64,000 nucleotides of DNA from Sphingomonas sp. Leaf9 (GTDB taxonomy: Bacteria > Pseudomonadota > Alphaproteobacteria > Sphingomonadales > Sphingomonadaceae), in contig NZ_LMKC01000007.1 of assembly GCF_001421355.1 (NCBI RefSeq), forward strand, positions 30,529 through 94,528, given 5' to 3'. The notes under the pieces are model-generated. The model made no database searches. It had not been told where the DNA came from and was given only the letters and a program-made list of their open reading frames with translations. The translations under genes were made by a program, and so were the position numbers. Of this stretch, positions 24,547-31,610 are shown piece after piece; the stretch's first letter is position 1; the number at the start of each line of letters is the position of its first letter.

Positions 24547-25836
24547 TTATCGGATGTTGATGGCGTCGCCCTTCACGGACGACAAATTGGTGGTGACGAT
24601 GCGGTCGCCGGGGGTCAGCCCCGACAGGATCTCGACCGCTTCCGGATTGCGCCGGCCGAGCTTCACCGGGCGGCGCGTGGCGTGGGTGCCATCGGCATCG
24701 ACGACGAAGGCGAACGCACCATTGTCGACCGCCAGCCACCCGCCGACCGGGGCCACCACCGCCTTCGACGCGGCGCCCAGCGTGATGCGGATGTCGAGGG
24801 TCTGGCCCCGGTTGAGATTGGCGGGCGTGGTGTCGAAGGTCAGCTCGACCCGGAACCGTCCCTCCTTCACCGCCGGCAGCACCTTGCTGACGGTCAGGGT
24901 CGCGCCTTCCGCGCGTGCCTTCTGCCCCACCGCCACACGGCCGAGATAATATTCGTCGACATCGGCGGTCAGCTTCCACGACCCTTCGCTGTCGACCTGC
25001 CCCGCCGGGTCGCCGGGTTTCAGCGTCTGGCCCGGTTGCAGCGTGAAGTTGGTCAGCCGCCCGGCCGCCGGGGCACGGATGGTCAGCGCCGACAGCCCGC
25101 CGCGCACCGCCGCAAGGTTGCCCGACAGCCGCGCCTGCGTATCCGCCAGGCGCTGCCCCTGCGTCGCGGTGATCCGCGCCTCGGTCCCCGCCCCGGCGCG
25201 CAGCTGCGCCAGGCGCCGCGCCTGATATTCCGCCTCGGCGCGGTAGCCCGCGACCCCGGCCTCGGTCACGATCCCCTTGTCGAACAGCTGCTGGCGGATC
25301 GCCAGGTCGCGCCGCGCCTTGATGAGATCATATTCCGCCTGCGACACCTGTGCCGAGCGGTCGAGCCGGCTGCGCTCGATCCCCAGCCCTTCGCCGGCGA
25401 TGCTGCCCAGCTGGCTGGCGATCGCCGCCTCGCGGGTCAGCACGTCCAACCGCAGTTCGGGGTTGGCGAGTGTGGCGAGCGGTTGGCCGGCGGCGACCAT
25501 CGCCCCGTCCTGCACCAGCAATTGTTCGACCTGCCCGCCCGACAGCACCCCGACCAGCGTGGTCAGCCGCGGCGCGACGGTGGCGCGCACCGGCAGGTAA
25601 TCGTCGAACGCCCCGCGCGTGACCTCGCCCGTCTCGATCGCGCTGGCGGCGATATCGGTCGATCCGGCGGCGGGCAGCCAGCGCCACAGCGCCACCGCCG
25701 CCAGCACCGCCGCAACCACGATCCACGTCACGCGCCGTTGCCACCATGCACGACGGGGCCGCGCGATGCGCTTGTCCATCGCCGCGCCGGGGGGTGTTTC
25801 GGTGGTGCTTGCGCCCTGTGTCGCTTCGGTCATCAT
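24547..25836 (-). CDS. Periplasmic adaptor (HlyD/MacA-like membrane fusion protein)
   Basis: 429 aa. One N-terminal membrane segment (VTWIVVAAVLAAVALW, about 36-51), then a barrel-sandwich lipoyl half (GQVEQLLVQDGAMVAAGQPL), a coiled-coil hairpin (~135-235), the second lipoyl half (LTIRAPAAGRLTNFTLQPGQ) and beta-barrel/proximal domains. Two ATGs in a row (25836, 25833) offer alternative starts. It would bridge the FtsX-type permease with an outer-membrane channel; no channel gene is present here. First gene of the leftward operon, divergent from its presumed regulator. Confidence 0.9.
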   Translation of the reverse strand: MMTEATQGASTTETPPGAAMDKRIARPRRAWWQRRVTWIVVAAVLAAVALWRWLPAAGSTDIAASAIETGEVTRGAFDDYLPVRATVAPRLTTLVGVLSGGQVEQLLVQDGAMVAAGQPLATLANPELRLDVLTREAAIASQLGSIAGEGLGIERSRLDRSAQVSQAEYDLIKARRDLAIRQQLFDKGIVTEAGVAGYRAEAEYQARRLAQLRAGAGTEARITATQGQRLADTQARLSGNLAAVRGGLSALTIRAPAAGRLTNFTLQPGQTLKPGDPAGQVDSEGSWKLTADVDEYYLGRVAVGQKARAEGATLTVSKVLPAVKEGRFRVELTFDTTPANLNRGQTLDIRITLGAASKAVVAPVGGWLAVDNGAFAFVVDADGTHATRRPVKLGRRNPEAVEILSGLTPGDRIVTTNLSSVKGDAINIR

Positions 25837-25872
25837 GGACCCAGTGTCACCGATCGGGGCGGAAAATCCTAA

Positions 25873-27165
25873 GTGTCTGAACTATCCCCATATTCCATCG
25901 ACTGTCCGCCGGGTGACCGTCCGGTCGTGGACAGCCTGTCCGGAAATGGACAGTCGCCGGCAGCGTCAAGCGGCCTGTCGGTGCTGCTGATCGACGACAA
26001 TGCCAGCATCGCCGAATCGATCGCGCTGGCGCTGCGGCTCGGCCGGCACCGGATCGACTGCGCGTGCGGACCGGAGGAGGCGCTGTCGCGCCTTGCCGCC
26101 GCCCGCTACGACGTGATCCTGCTCGACATGAATTATGCCGCGAACCGCACCGACGGGGCGGAGGGGCTGGCGCTGCTGGCGCGCATCCTGTCCGACGATC
26201 CGGGGGCTGCGGTGGTGGTCATCACCGCGCATAGCGGGGTGCGGATCGCGGTGGAGGCGATGCGCGCCGGCGCGCGCGACTTCATCATGAAGCCGTGGCG
26301 CAACGCCGACCTGCTCGCCCGCATCGCCGCCGCCGCCGCGCCGCGGGCGGTGGCCGTGACCGCGCCGGTCGCGGCGGAACCCGCCCGGCTGCTGGGCGAC
26401 AGCCCGGCGATCGAGCGGTTGCGCGCGCTGATCCGGCGGATCGGCCCGACCGAGGCCGGGGTGGTCGTCACCGGCCCGGCCGGATCGGGACGCGGGCTGG
26501 CCGCCGCCGCGCTCCACGCCGCATCGCCCCATGCCGGGGCGGCGATGCCGGTGATCGACCTGCGCGACGATGCGGCGTGGGGGCTGCTCGACAATCCCGC
26601 GCCAACCTTGCTGCTGCGCCATCCCGACCGGTTGGGGGAGGTGGCGCAGGCCCGGCTGCTCGCGCGGATCGCGCCCGCGACGCGCTGCATCGCCATCGCC
26701 GACAGCGCGGCCGGCATCCTGCCCGCGCTCGCCCGCCGCATCGCCACCGTCGAGATCGCGGTGCCGCCGTTGGCGACGCGGGCGGACGATGCGCTGCTGC
26801 TCGCGCGCCATTTCGCGCGGATCGCGGCGGTGCGCTATGCCCGGCCAATACCCCGTTTCACGCCGGCGGCGGAGGCGCGCATCCTGTCGGGGCCATGGGC
26901 GGACGAGGTGCGGGGGCTGGGCGCGGCGGTCGAGCGCGCGATCCTGCTGGGCGAGGGCGACACGATCGATGCGGCGCTGCTCGCCCCCGATCCCGTCATC
27001 GCGGTGGCGGAAAGCCCCGCCGCCCGCTTCGACCTCGACGAGAATGAGCGCGCGGTGATCGAGGCGGCGCTGCGCGAACATCGCCACAATGTCAGCCACG
27101 CAGCGGCCGCGCTGGGGCTGAGCCGGGGCGCACTGTACCGCCGGATGGCACGCCATGGGTTGTAG
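25873..27165 (+). CDS. NtrC-like response regulator with degenerate AAA+ core
   Basis: 430 aa from the GTG at 25873. Receiver domain: acidic pair DD41-42, phospho-acceptor Asp85 in VILLDMNYA, Thr in VVITAHSG and Lys in IMKPW. The central part keeps the outline of an NtrC ATPase, but the Walker A lysine is lost (GPAGSGRG) and there is no GAFTGA loop, so it cannot be a normal sigma-54 activator. The C-terminal Fis-type helix-turn-helix is intact (VSHAAAALGLSRGALYRRM). Operator-like dyads at 25917-25953 lie inside the first 30 codons, so translation may really begin at GTG 25981 just before the receiver. Confidence 0.85.
   Translation: MSELSPYSIDCPPGDRPVVDSLSGNGQSPAASSGLSVLLIDDNASIAESIALALRLGRHRIDCACGPEEALSRLAAARYDVILLDMNYAANRTDGAEGLALLARILSDDPGAAVVVITAHSGVRIAVEAMRAGARDFIMKPWRNADLLARIAAAAAPRAVAVTAPVAAEPARLLGDSPAIERLRALIRRIGPTEAGVVVTGPAGSGRGLAAAALHAASPHAGAAMPVIDLRDDAAWGLLDNPAPTLLLRHPDRLGEVAQARLLARIAPATRCIAIADSAAGILPALARRIATVEIAVPPLATRADDALLLARHFARIAAVRYARPIPRFTPAAEARILSGPWADEVRGLGAAVERAILLGEGDTIDAALLAPDPVIAVAESPAARFDLDENERAVIEAALREHRHNVSHAAAALGLSRGALYRRMARHGL
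25917..25953. promoter_or_regulatory. Tandem 18-bp dyads between divergent operons
   Basis: Two dyads of the form CTGTCC-N6-GGACAG: 25917-25934 (CCGTCC...GGACAG) and 25936-25953 (CTGTCC...GGACAG), 19 bp apart. At their junction they also form the perfect palindrome GGACAGCCTGTCC. Another half-site CTGTCC is at 25902. Likely binding sites for the neighbouring response regulator, controlling both the efflux operon and itself. Confidence 0.65.
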
Positions 27166-27214
27166 GGGGGACCGGCTTCGGAGGTGGGGCGGTCGGACCC
27201 GACTATCCCCGTCC

Positions 27215-27299
27215 CGTATCCCCGCGCAGGCGGGGATCCAGAGCCCCAAGGAATCCCCTGCGTTCGGGACCCTGCCCCCCCGCCTGCGCGGGGGTACGG
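27215..27299. repeat. Paired GC hairpin repeat, family A
   Basis: Facing arms (tatccccgcgcaggcgggga and cccgcctgcgcgggggtacg) between the response-regulator and kinase genes, which otherwise would be adjacent. It may weaken readthrough into the kinase gene. Confidence 0.85.
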
Positions 27300-27396
27300 T
27301 GGAGGCCGGGCGGGTCGGTCGTTCCTTCGCCGGGGTACGAGGGGGCTTGGGGCAATCGGCGCTGCCCGCGCTGTCACCCGTATCGAGCCGCCGACC

Positions 27397-28527
27397 ATGC
27401 TGACCCCGGAGCGTCGCCGCGCCCTCACCGCGCTCGGCTCGGGCGTCCTCCTCACCGCCGGCGGGGCCGCCGCGCTGGCCGCTGCGCAGGCGGGGATGTG
27501 GGGCACGCTGCTTGGTGCGGGCGGCGTGGTCGCGTGGGCGCTGGCGCTCGGCTGCTGGATCGCGGCGCGGCGGGGTGCCGCCCCTGCCCCGCCCCTTGCG
27601 CGGGCGAGCGACGGGCCGATCGCCGCGCTGCTCGACCAGGTGCCGGTCCCGCTGCTGCGGATCGAGGGCGATCGGGTCCGCGCGATCAACCGCGCCGCCC
27701 GCGCGCTGTTCGTCGCCGACGACCGCATCCCTGCCCCGCCCGCCGCGCTGACCGATCCCGCCCGGCACCATTTGCGCCATGCCGGGCGGCGCTGGCGGAT
27801 CGATGCGGTGACGCTGGGCGACGCGCACCGCCTTGCCGCGCTGATCGATGTCGATGCCGAGGAACATGCCGCGCAGGAGCGCGCGCAGGACGAGATGATC
27901 GATATCCTCGGCCACGAACTGCTGAACGGCCTGTCGCCGATCGTGTCGCTGGCCGACAGCGCGGTGACGGCGGCGGCACAGGGCGATGCGATGCTGGGCG
28001 ATATCCTCGCCACGCTGGCCCGCAGGGCGGAGGGGCTGGAGGGCTTTACCCGCGCCTATCGCGCGCTGGCGCGGCTGCCCGATCCGGTCGTCGCCCCGGT
28101 TGCGCTGGGCGAATTGGCCGACGATCTGGCGCGGCTGTTCGCCGGGCGCTTCGGCGAAACGGTCGCACTGGCGGTGCGCGCGGACGGCACCGCGACGCTC
28201 GACCGGGGACAGCTCGTGCAGGCGGTGTGGGCGCTGCTGCAGAACGGTGCCGAGGCTGCGCTGACCGCCCCCGCCCCGCCCCCCACCCCGCCGAGCGTCA
28301 CGCTGTCGATCACCGGCGGCGCGCAGCTGACGATCGAGGTCGCCGACAGCGGCCCCGGCATCGCCGCCGCCGACCGCGCGCGGATCTTTCGTGCCTTCCA
28401 CACCGACAAGGCCGGCGGATCGGGCATCGGCCTGACGCTGGCCCGCCGGATCGCCCGGGCGCATGGCGGGGAGCTGGTGCTGCTTGACACCGGCGAGACG
28501 CGGTTCCGGCTGACGGTGCCGGCGTGA
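27397..28527 (+). CDS. Sensor histidine kinase
   Basis: 376 aa from ATG 27397; earlier in-frame starts would translate the hairpin repeat. Two membrane helices (about 9-31 and 35-57) are followed by a PAS-like segment and the dimerisation helix with phospho-acceptor His173 in MIDILGHELLNGLSP. ATP-binding motifs follow: N box LLQNGAEA, G1 DSGPGIAAADRARIF and G2 GGSGIGLTLARRIA. Partner of the preceding response regulator; with only a few periplasmic residues, it probably senses within the membrane. Confidence 0.9.
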   Translation: MLTPERRRALTALGSGVLLTAGGAAALAAAQAGMWGTLLGAGGVVAWALALGCWIAARRGAAPAPPLARASDGPIAALLDQVPVPLLRIEGDRVRAINRAARALFVADDRIPAPPAALTDPARHHLRHAGRRWRIDAVTLGDAHRLAALIDVDAEEHAAQERAQDEMIDILGHELLNGLSPIVSLADSAVTAAAQGDAMLGDILATLARRAEGLEGFTRAYRALARLPDPVVAPVALGELADDLARLFAGRFGETVALAVRADGTATLDRGQLVQAVWALLQNGAEAALTAPAPPPTPPSVTLSITGGAQLTIEVADSGPGIAAADRARIFRAFHTDKAGGSGIGLTLARRIARAHGGELVLLDTGETRFRLTVPA

Positions 28528-28556
28528 TCGACATGTCGACAGGTAGAACGGTCGAC
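28528..28556. repeat. TGTCGACA motif cluster
   Basis: Starts right after the kinase stop: the perfect palindrome tcgacatgtcga runs into caggtaga, with a further gtcgac. Together with the hairpin repeat at 28660 and the cluster at 28801 it accounts for most of the 307-base gap before the methyltransferase; no gene is seen in the gap. Confidence 0.6.
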
Positions 28557-28659
28557 GTAGGTGGGGAGCGTCCGGAGTTGGCGGGGGGACAGCCTTGCCA
28601 TCCCCGGCTGATGCGATCTGTTCGCACGATAGCTGCTTCGTCCCGCCCGGTACCCACGC

Positions 28660-28746
28660 CGCACCCCCGCGCAGGCGGGGGTCCAAGGTCCCGAGCGCAG
28701 GCCGCTGTTCTGTTTGGCCCTGGGCCCCCGCCTGCGCGGGGGCACG
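28660..28746. repeat. Paired GC hairpin repeat, family A
   Basis: Facing arms gcacccccgcgcaggcgggg and its complement, about 50 bases apart, between two TGTCGACA clusters. Confidence 0.85.
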
Positions 28747-28800
28747 GTGGTGTCTGGGCAGCCGCGCGGACCATCATGCCAACACGACATCTTAACCATC

Positions 28801-28826
28801 CGACATGTCGACACCTCTACCTGTCG
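28801..28826. repeat. TGTCGACA motif cluster
   Basis: cgacatgtcgacacctctac followed by ctgtcgg, just before the methyltransferase start. The order of elements is inverted compared with the cluster at 28528. Confidence 0.6.
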
Positions 28827-28834
28827 GAACATCG

Positions 28835-29404
28835 ATGAGTGACCCCACCCATGGCTGGGAGGCGCTTGCCGGGCGGTTCGCCGCGATCCGCAGCGAGGTG
28901 GGGGTGGACGTCGTGCGCCGCTGGGCGGCGGACCTGCCGCCGGGGGGCAGTGTGGTCGATATCGGGTGCGGCAGCGGACGTCCGGTCGCGCTGGCGCTGG
29001 CCGGGGCGGGGTTCGCGGTATCGGGCATCGACCCCTCCCCGACCCTGCTCGCCGCGTTCCGCCGCGCGCTACCCGGTGCACCGGCGGCGTGCGAGACGGC
29101 GGAGGCGAGCGGCTATTTCGGGCAACGCTTCGATGGTGCGGTGGCGATCGGGCTGCTGTTCCTGCTACCGCCCGCGACGCAGGCGGTGGTGATCGGCCGG
29201 GTCGCGCAGGCATTGCGACCGGGTGGGCGGTTCCTGTTCAGCGCGCCACCCGTCGCCTGTCGCTGGACCGACACGCTGACCGGGCGGGAGTCCCGGTCGC
29301 TGGGCGAGGCGGGGTATCGCGTGCTGCTGGAGGAGGCTGGGTTGCGGTTGATCGACGGCCATGAAGACAGCGGCGGCAATCATTATTTCGCGGCGGTCGG
29401 GTAG
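28835..29404 (+). CDS. Class I SAM-dependent methyltransferase
   Basis: 189 aa. Motif I is complete (SVVDIGCGSGRPVALALAGAG), motif II has the ribose-binding acidic residue (VSGIDPSPTLL), and the post-motifs FDGAVAIGLLFLLPP and ALRPGGRFLFSAP follow. The substrate is unknown; general fold resembles small-molecule methyltransferases. The ATG at 28835 is preferred over an upstream one because the latter lies within the TGTCGACA repeat. Confidence 0.85.
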   Translation: MSDPTHGWEALAGRFAAIRSEVGVDVVRRWAADLPPGGSVVDIGCGSGRPVALALAGAGFAVSGIDPSPTLLAAFRRALPGAPAACETAEASGYFGQRFDGAVAIGLLFLLPPATQAVVIGRVAQALRPGGRFLFSAPPVACRWTDTLTGRESRSLGEAGYRVLLEEAGLRLIDGHEDSGGNHYFAAVG

Positions 29405-29673
29405 GACGGCGGTGGAGCGGGACCTGTGGGCAGACTTACCATGCGCGGGGGCACGGCGAATGGACGGGGTTTGCGAAGGCTTCGATCGGGTCCGGGGTGA
29501 CGATCGGAGCGGCGGATGCCTACCCAAGAAACGGCGGAAAACTGCCAAAGGTCACTAAGTTCACACTCGCGCGCTATTTGCAGCGGCGCGCGTGGGGAGC
29601 GTGGTGGACGTCGACGATGGTACAGAGCGTCGGGCGAGCCTGTCAGGGTATCGCGATGTAGGAAAGGCGCCCG
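29405..29673. other. Intergenic region with second copy of the 27-bp repeat
   Basis: No supportable gene. The copy at 29544-29570 matches the complement of 16402-16428 with two differences. Confidence 0.45.
29544..29570 (-). repeat. 27-bp dispersed repeat, copy 2
   Basis: Ends aagttcacactcgc; inverted relative to copy 1 (16402-16428) and 25 of 27 bases identical. Confidence 0.6.
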
Positions 29674-29859
29674 TCAGTGGCCGTAGCGCTTGATCCCGCG
29701 CTGGCGCAGCTTGCGGCGTTTGCGGCGGTGCAGCACGACGCCGAGCGCAGGCCCGCCGATCAGCAAGACGATGCCGATGATGGCATAGGCAAGAAGTTCG
29801 CGGGAGACGTCCATGCCGGTTTCTTGCAATCCGGCGACCGGATTGTCCATGCCAGACAT
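29674..29859 (-). CDS. Small single-pass membrane protein
   Basis: 61 aa: a short N-terminus, one hydrophobic helix (LLAYAIIGIVLLIGGPALGVVL) and a strongly basic tail (HRRKRRKLRQRGIKRYGH). A second in-frame ATG (MDVSREL) is possible. No clear ribosome binding site. Lies downstream of the partition-like operon. Function unknown. Confidence 0.5.
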   Translation of the reverse strand: MSGMDNPVAGLQETGMDVSRELLAYAIIGIVLLIGGPALGVVLHRRKRRKLRQRGIKRYGH

Positions 29860-29920
29860 TAACTTTTGTTCATCTGCACGCGTTGTTCACCGACAAAATA
29901 TGCCGCACCACCGCATGACG

Positions 29921-29954
29921 CGTCGACAGGTCGACAACCCGACAGGTCGACGGT
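29921..29954. repeat. TGTCGACA-type motif cluster downstream of the ParA/RHH operon
   Basis: Two direct copies of CGACAGGTCGAC (29924-29935 and 29940-29951) beyond the ribbon-helix-helix gene stop. Direct repetition at fixed spacing is what partition sites usually show. Confidence 0.6.
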
Positions 29955-30226
29955 CAGTCGCCGATGGGACTTTCGCCATATTTGCGAAGAACATCGTTGA
30001 ACGCCTCCGCCATCAGCGCCTGCAGGCTGCGGTCCTGTCGCCGCGCAAGCATGTGCATCGCCAGCGACATGTCGGGGGTGAAGAAGCCCGCGATCTGCTT
30101 GCGGCCCTGCCGGCTTGCCGGGCCTTTCGTGTCGGCAGCGGCGGGCGCGGCAGGTGTCGGCGCGGGGGTTACCGCCGGGGCGGGGGTGCGGTCGCGCAGG
30201 TTGGCGAAGGACGGCTTGCGGCTCAT
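29954..30226 (-). CDS. Ribbon-helix-helix protein, possible partition DNA-binding partner
   Basis: 90 aa. A Pro/Ala-rich flexible N-terminus (about 13-40) precedes KQIAGFFTPDMSLAMHMLARRQDRSLQALMAEAFNDVLRKYG: one strand and two helices as in ribbon-helix-helix DNA-binding proteins. Its start overlaps the ParA stop by ATGA. ParA plus a small RHH protein with a disordered N-terminus is the layout of ParF/ParG-type (type Ib) partition systems. The N-terminal tail could stimulate the ParA ATPase. Confidence 0.75.
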   Translation of the reverse strand: MSRKPSFANLRDRTPAPAVTPAPTPAAPAAADTKGPASRQGRKQIAGFFTPDMSLAMHMLARRQDRSLQALMAEAFNDVLRKYGESPIGD

Positions 30227-30876
30227 GACGCGACCTTTCTGAAACGGGGGGCAGGCATGTCGAGCTGTCGACATGTCCACTTGTATAGTTCGCGAACCTC
30301 TTCCGCGGCCTTGCCGGCGGGTTCGCTTTCCATGACCGTCCGCCCCTCGGCACTGGCATGGCGGTAGGCGGCGCGATCGGGCAGCAGCACGGGGCACGGC
30401 GGCGTGCCGAAGCCGTCGACCAGCTCGCCCGCCTCCTGGTAGATGCGCGGCGCATTGGGCGGGCCGGCGGTGAACACGACAAAGGCCGGGCGACGCAACA
30501 GCTGCACCAGCTTCGCCGTCGTCTGGATCGCCGACAGGTCGAAGGCGCTGGGCCGGCACGGGATCAGCACCAGGTCCGCCGCCTCCACCGCCGCGCGCGC
30601 CGCACTGTCGGCGTGCGGCGGGGTGTCGATCACGATCACCTCCGCGCCCTGCTCCTTCGCCGCCGCGATCTTGGCGGCCAGGCGGGGCGGGGGGCTGTCG
30701 ATCACCTCGGGCGGAGCCTCCTGCCGCCACGCCGCCCATTGGCTGGCGGTCGCCTGCGGATCGGTATCGACGACCAGCGCGACCCGGCCCGAGGCCTGTG
30801 CAGCGGCGGCCAGATGCAGCGCGAGCGTGGTTTTCCCCGCGCCCCCCTTTTGCGAAATGATGGCGATGGTCGGCAT
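30223..30876 (-). CDS. parA: ParA-family partition ATPase
   Basis: 217 aa from ATG 30876. Deviant Walker A KGGAGKTT (about 10-17), Walker A' DTDPQATAS and Walker B VIVIDTPPH are all present. It lacks an N-terminal helix-turn-helix, so belongs to the short ParA/ParF-like class. It forms a two-gene operon with the RHH protein, and TGTCGACA-type motifs lie upstream (30889-30927), in its 3' end (30256-30280) and downstream (29921-29954). It may segregate a replicon or an integrated element; no replication gene is visible. Confidence 0.88.
   Translation of the reverse strand: MPTIAIISQKGGAGKTTLALHLAAAAQASGRVALVVDTDPQATASQWAAWRQEAPPEVIDSPPPRLAAKIAAAKEQGAEVIVIDTPPHADSAARAAVEAADLVLIPCRPSAFDLSAIQTTAKLVQLLRRPAFVVFTAGPPNAPRIYQEAGELVDGFGTPPCPVLLPDRAAYRHASAEGRTVMESEPAGKAAEEVRELYKWTCRQLDMPAPRFRKVAS
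30256..30280. repeat. TGTCGACA motif cluster inside the parA 3' end
   Basis: catgtcgagctgtcgacatg within the codons for the last part of ParA (RQLDMPA). It keeps the reading frame. Confidence 0.5.
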
Positions 30877-30888
30877 GTCGGCTCCTCT

Positions 30889-30927
30889 ACGTGTCGACAT
30901 GCCGACAGGTCAAGCTGTCGAGCGCCA
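30889..30927. repeat. TGTCGACA motif cluster in the parA promoter region
   Basis: acgtgtcgacatgccgacag followed by gtcaagctgtcga, 13-51 bases upstream of the parA start. Good position for autoregulation and/or a partition complex. Confidence 0.6.
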
Positions 30928-31064
30928 TGGTTCCGAATCGGTAATCGCGTCCGTATCGCCGGACGTATCCCGGTGGAGGCCGAGGTGGGGTAACAGCTTG
31001 TTAGCACAGGAGAAGATACGTTCTGCCGATGTCTGGCCCAGCCCTTCCTGCCGCTGCATAGCCA

Positions 31065-31433
31065 ATGAGCTTCAAAAAGCCGTTTCGTGCCGTCCCGATC
31101 AAGCTGGGCGAGCGCTACCGACGTGAGCAGCGCCGCAACGACCGGACAGCCGCCGTCAGGTTCCTCGGCATCGCGGCGGCGCTCGGCGCACTCATCGGCA
31201 TCGGCACGGTTGCGATCGACCAGGATGGCCGCGCCGCCATCACATCGGCGCTGAAACCCGTTGCCGTACAGGCAGGGTTGGCGCGCGCACGCCAACCGCA
31301 ACCCGGCGATCGATGGGGCGGCTGCAACGATGCCCGCGCGGCCGGTACCGCTCCGATCTATTCCGGTGAGCCCAGCTATCGGGAAGACATGGACGGCGAT
31401 GGGGACGGGGTAGCGTGCGAGCCGTACCGCTGA
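31065..31433 (+). CDS. Excalibur calcium-binding domain protein
   Basis: 122 aa. A basic N-terminus and one membrane helix (about 31-52, AVRFLGIAAALGALIGIGTVAI) lead to a C-terminal excalibur domain: WGGCNDARAAGTAPIYSGEP...REDMDGDGDGVACEPYR, with the DxDxDGxxCE calcium loop and paired cysteines. The domain lies outside the cytoplasm. Such proteins often accompany secreted nucleases; none is beside it. The ribosome binding site is weak. Confidence 0.8.
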   Translation: MSFKKPFRAVPIKLGERYRREQRRNDRTAAVRFLGIAAALGALIGIGTVAIDQDGRAAITSALKPVAVQAGLARARQPQPGDRWGGCNDARAAGTAPIYSGEPSYREDMDGDGDGVACEPYR

Positions 31434-31523
31434 TCCTCTCCTCCAAACCATCCCGGCGAAGGTTGGCCGACGTGGCGAAAATGTCAGCATCGTGCAAATC
31501 CGCCGGCCGCCGCGATTGAGCGT

Positions 31524-31553
31524 TTGACAGCGCCGGAAATTATTTAATATCAA
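31524..31553 (+). promoter_or_regulatory. Candidate promoter of the carbohydrate receptor gene
   Basis: TTGACA at 31524-31529 and a possible TATCAA -10 at 31548-31553 (18-base spacer) in an otherwise unusual AT-rich block, about 60 bases before the receptor start. Pattern only; no start-site evidence. Confidence 0.45.
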
Positions 31554-31610
31554 TTTTCTTAAATAGAAGCGGAGTGCCACGTCGCACTACCGCAGCATGG
31601 GGAGGTTTTC

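Noticed and set aside
29954..30876. Proof that the window is a plasmid
   Set aside because: ParA/RHH alone is not enough: no replication initiator, iterons or conjugation genes are seen, and asnB/poxB-type genes suggest a chromosome or chromid.
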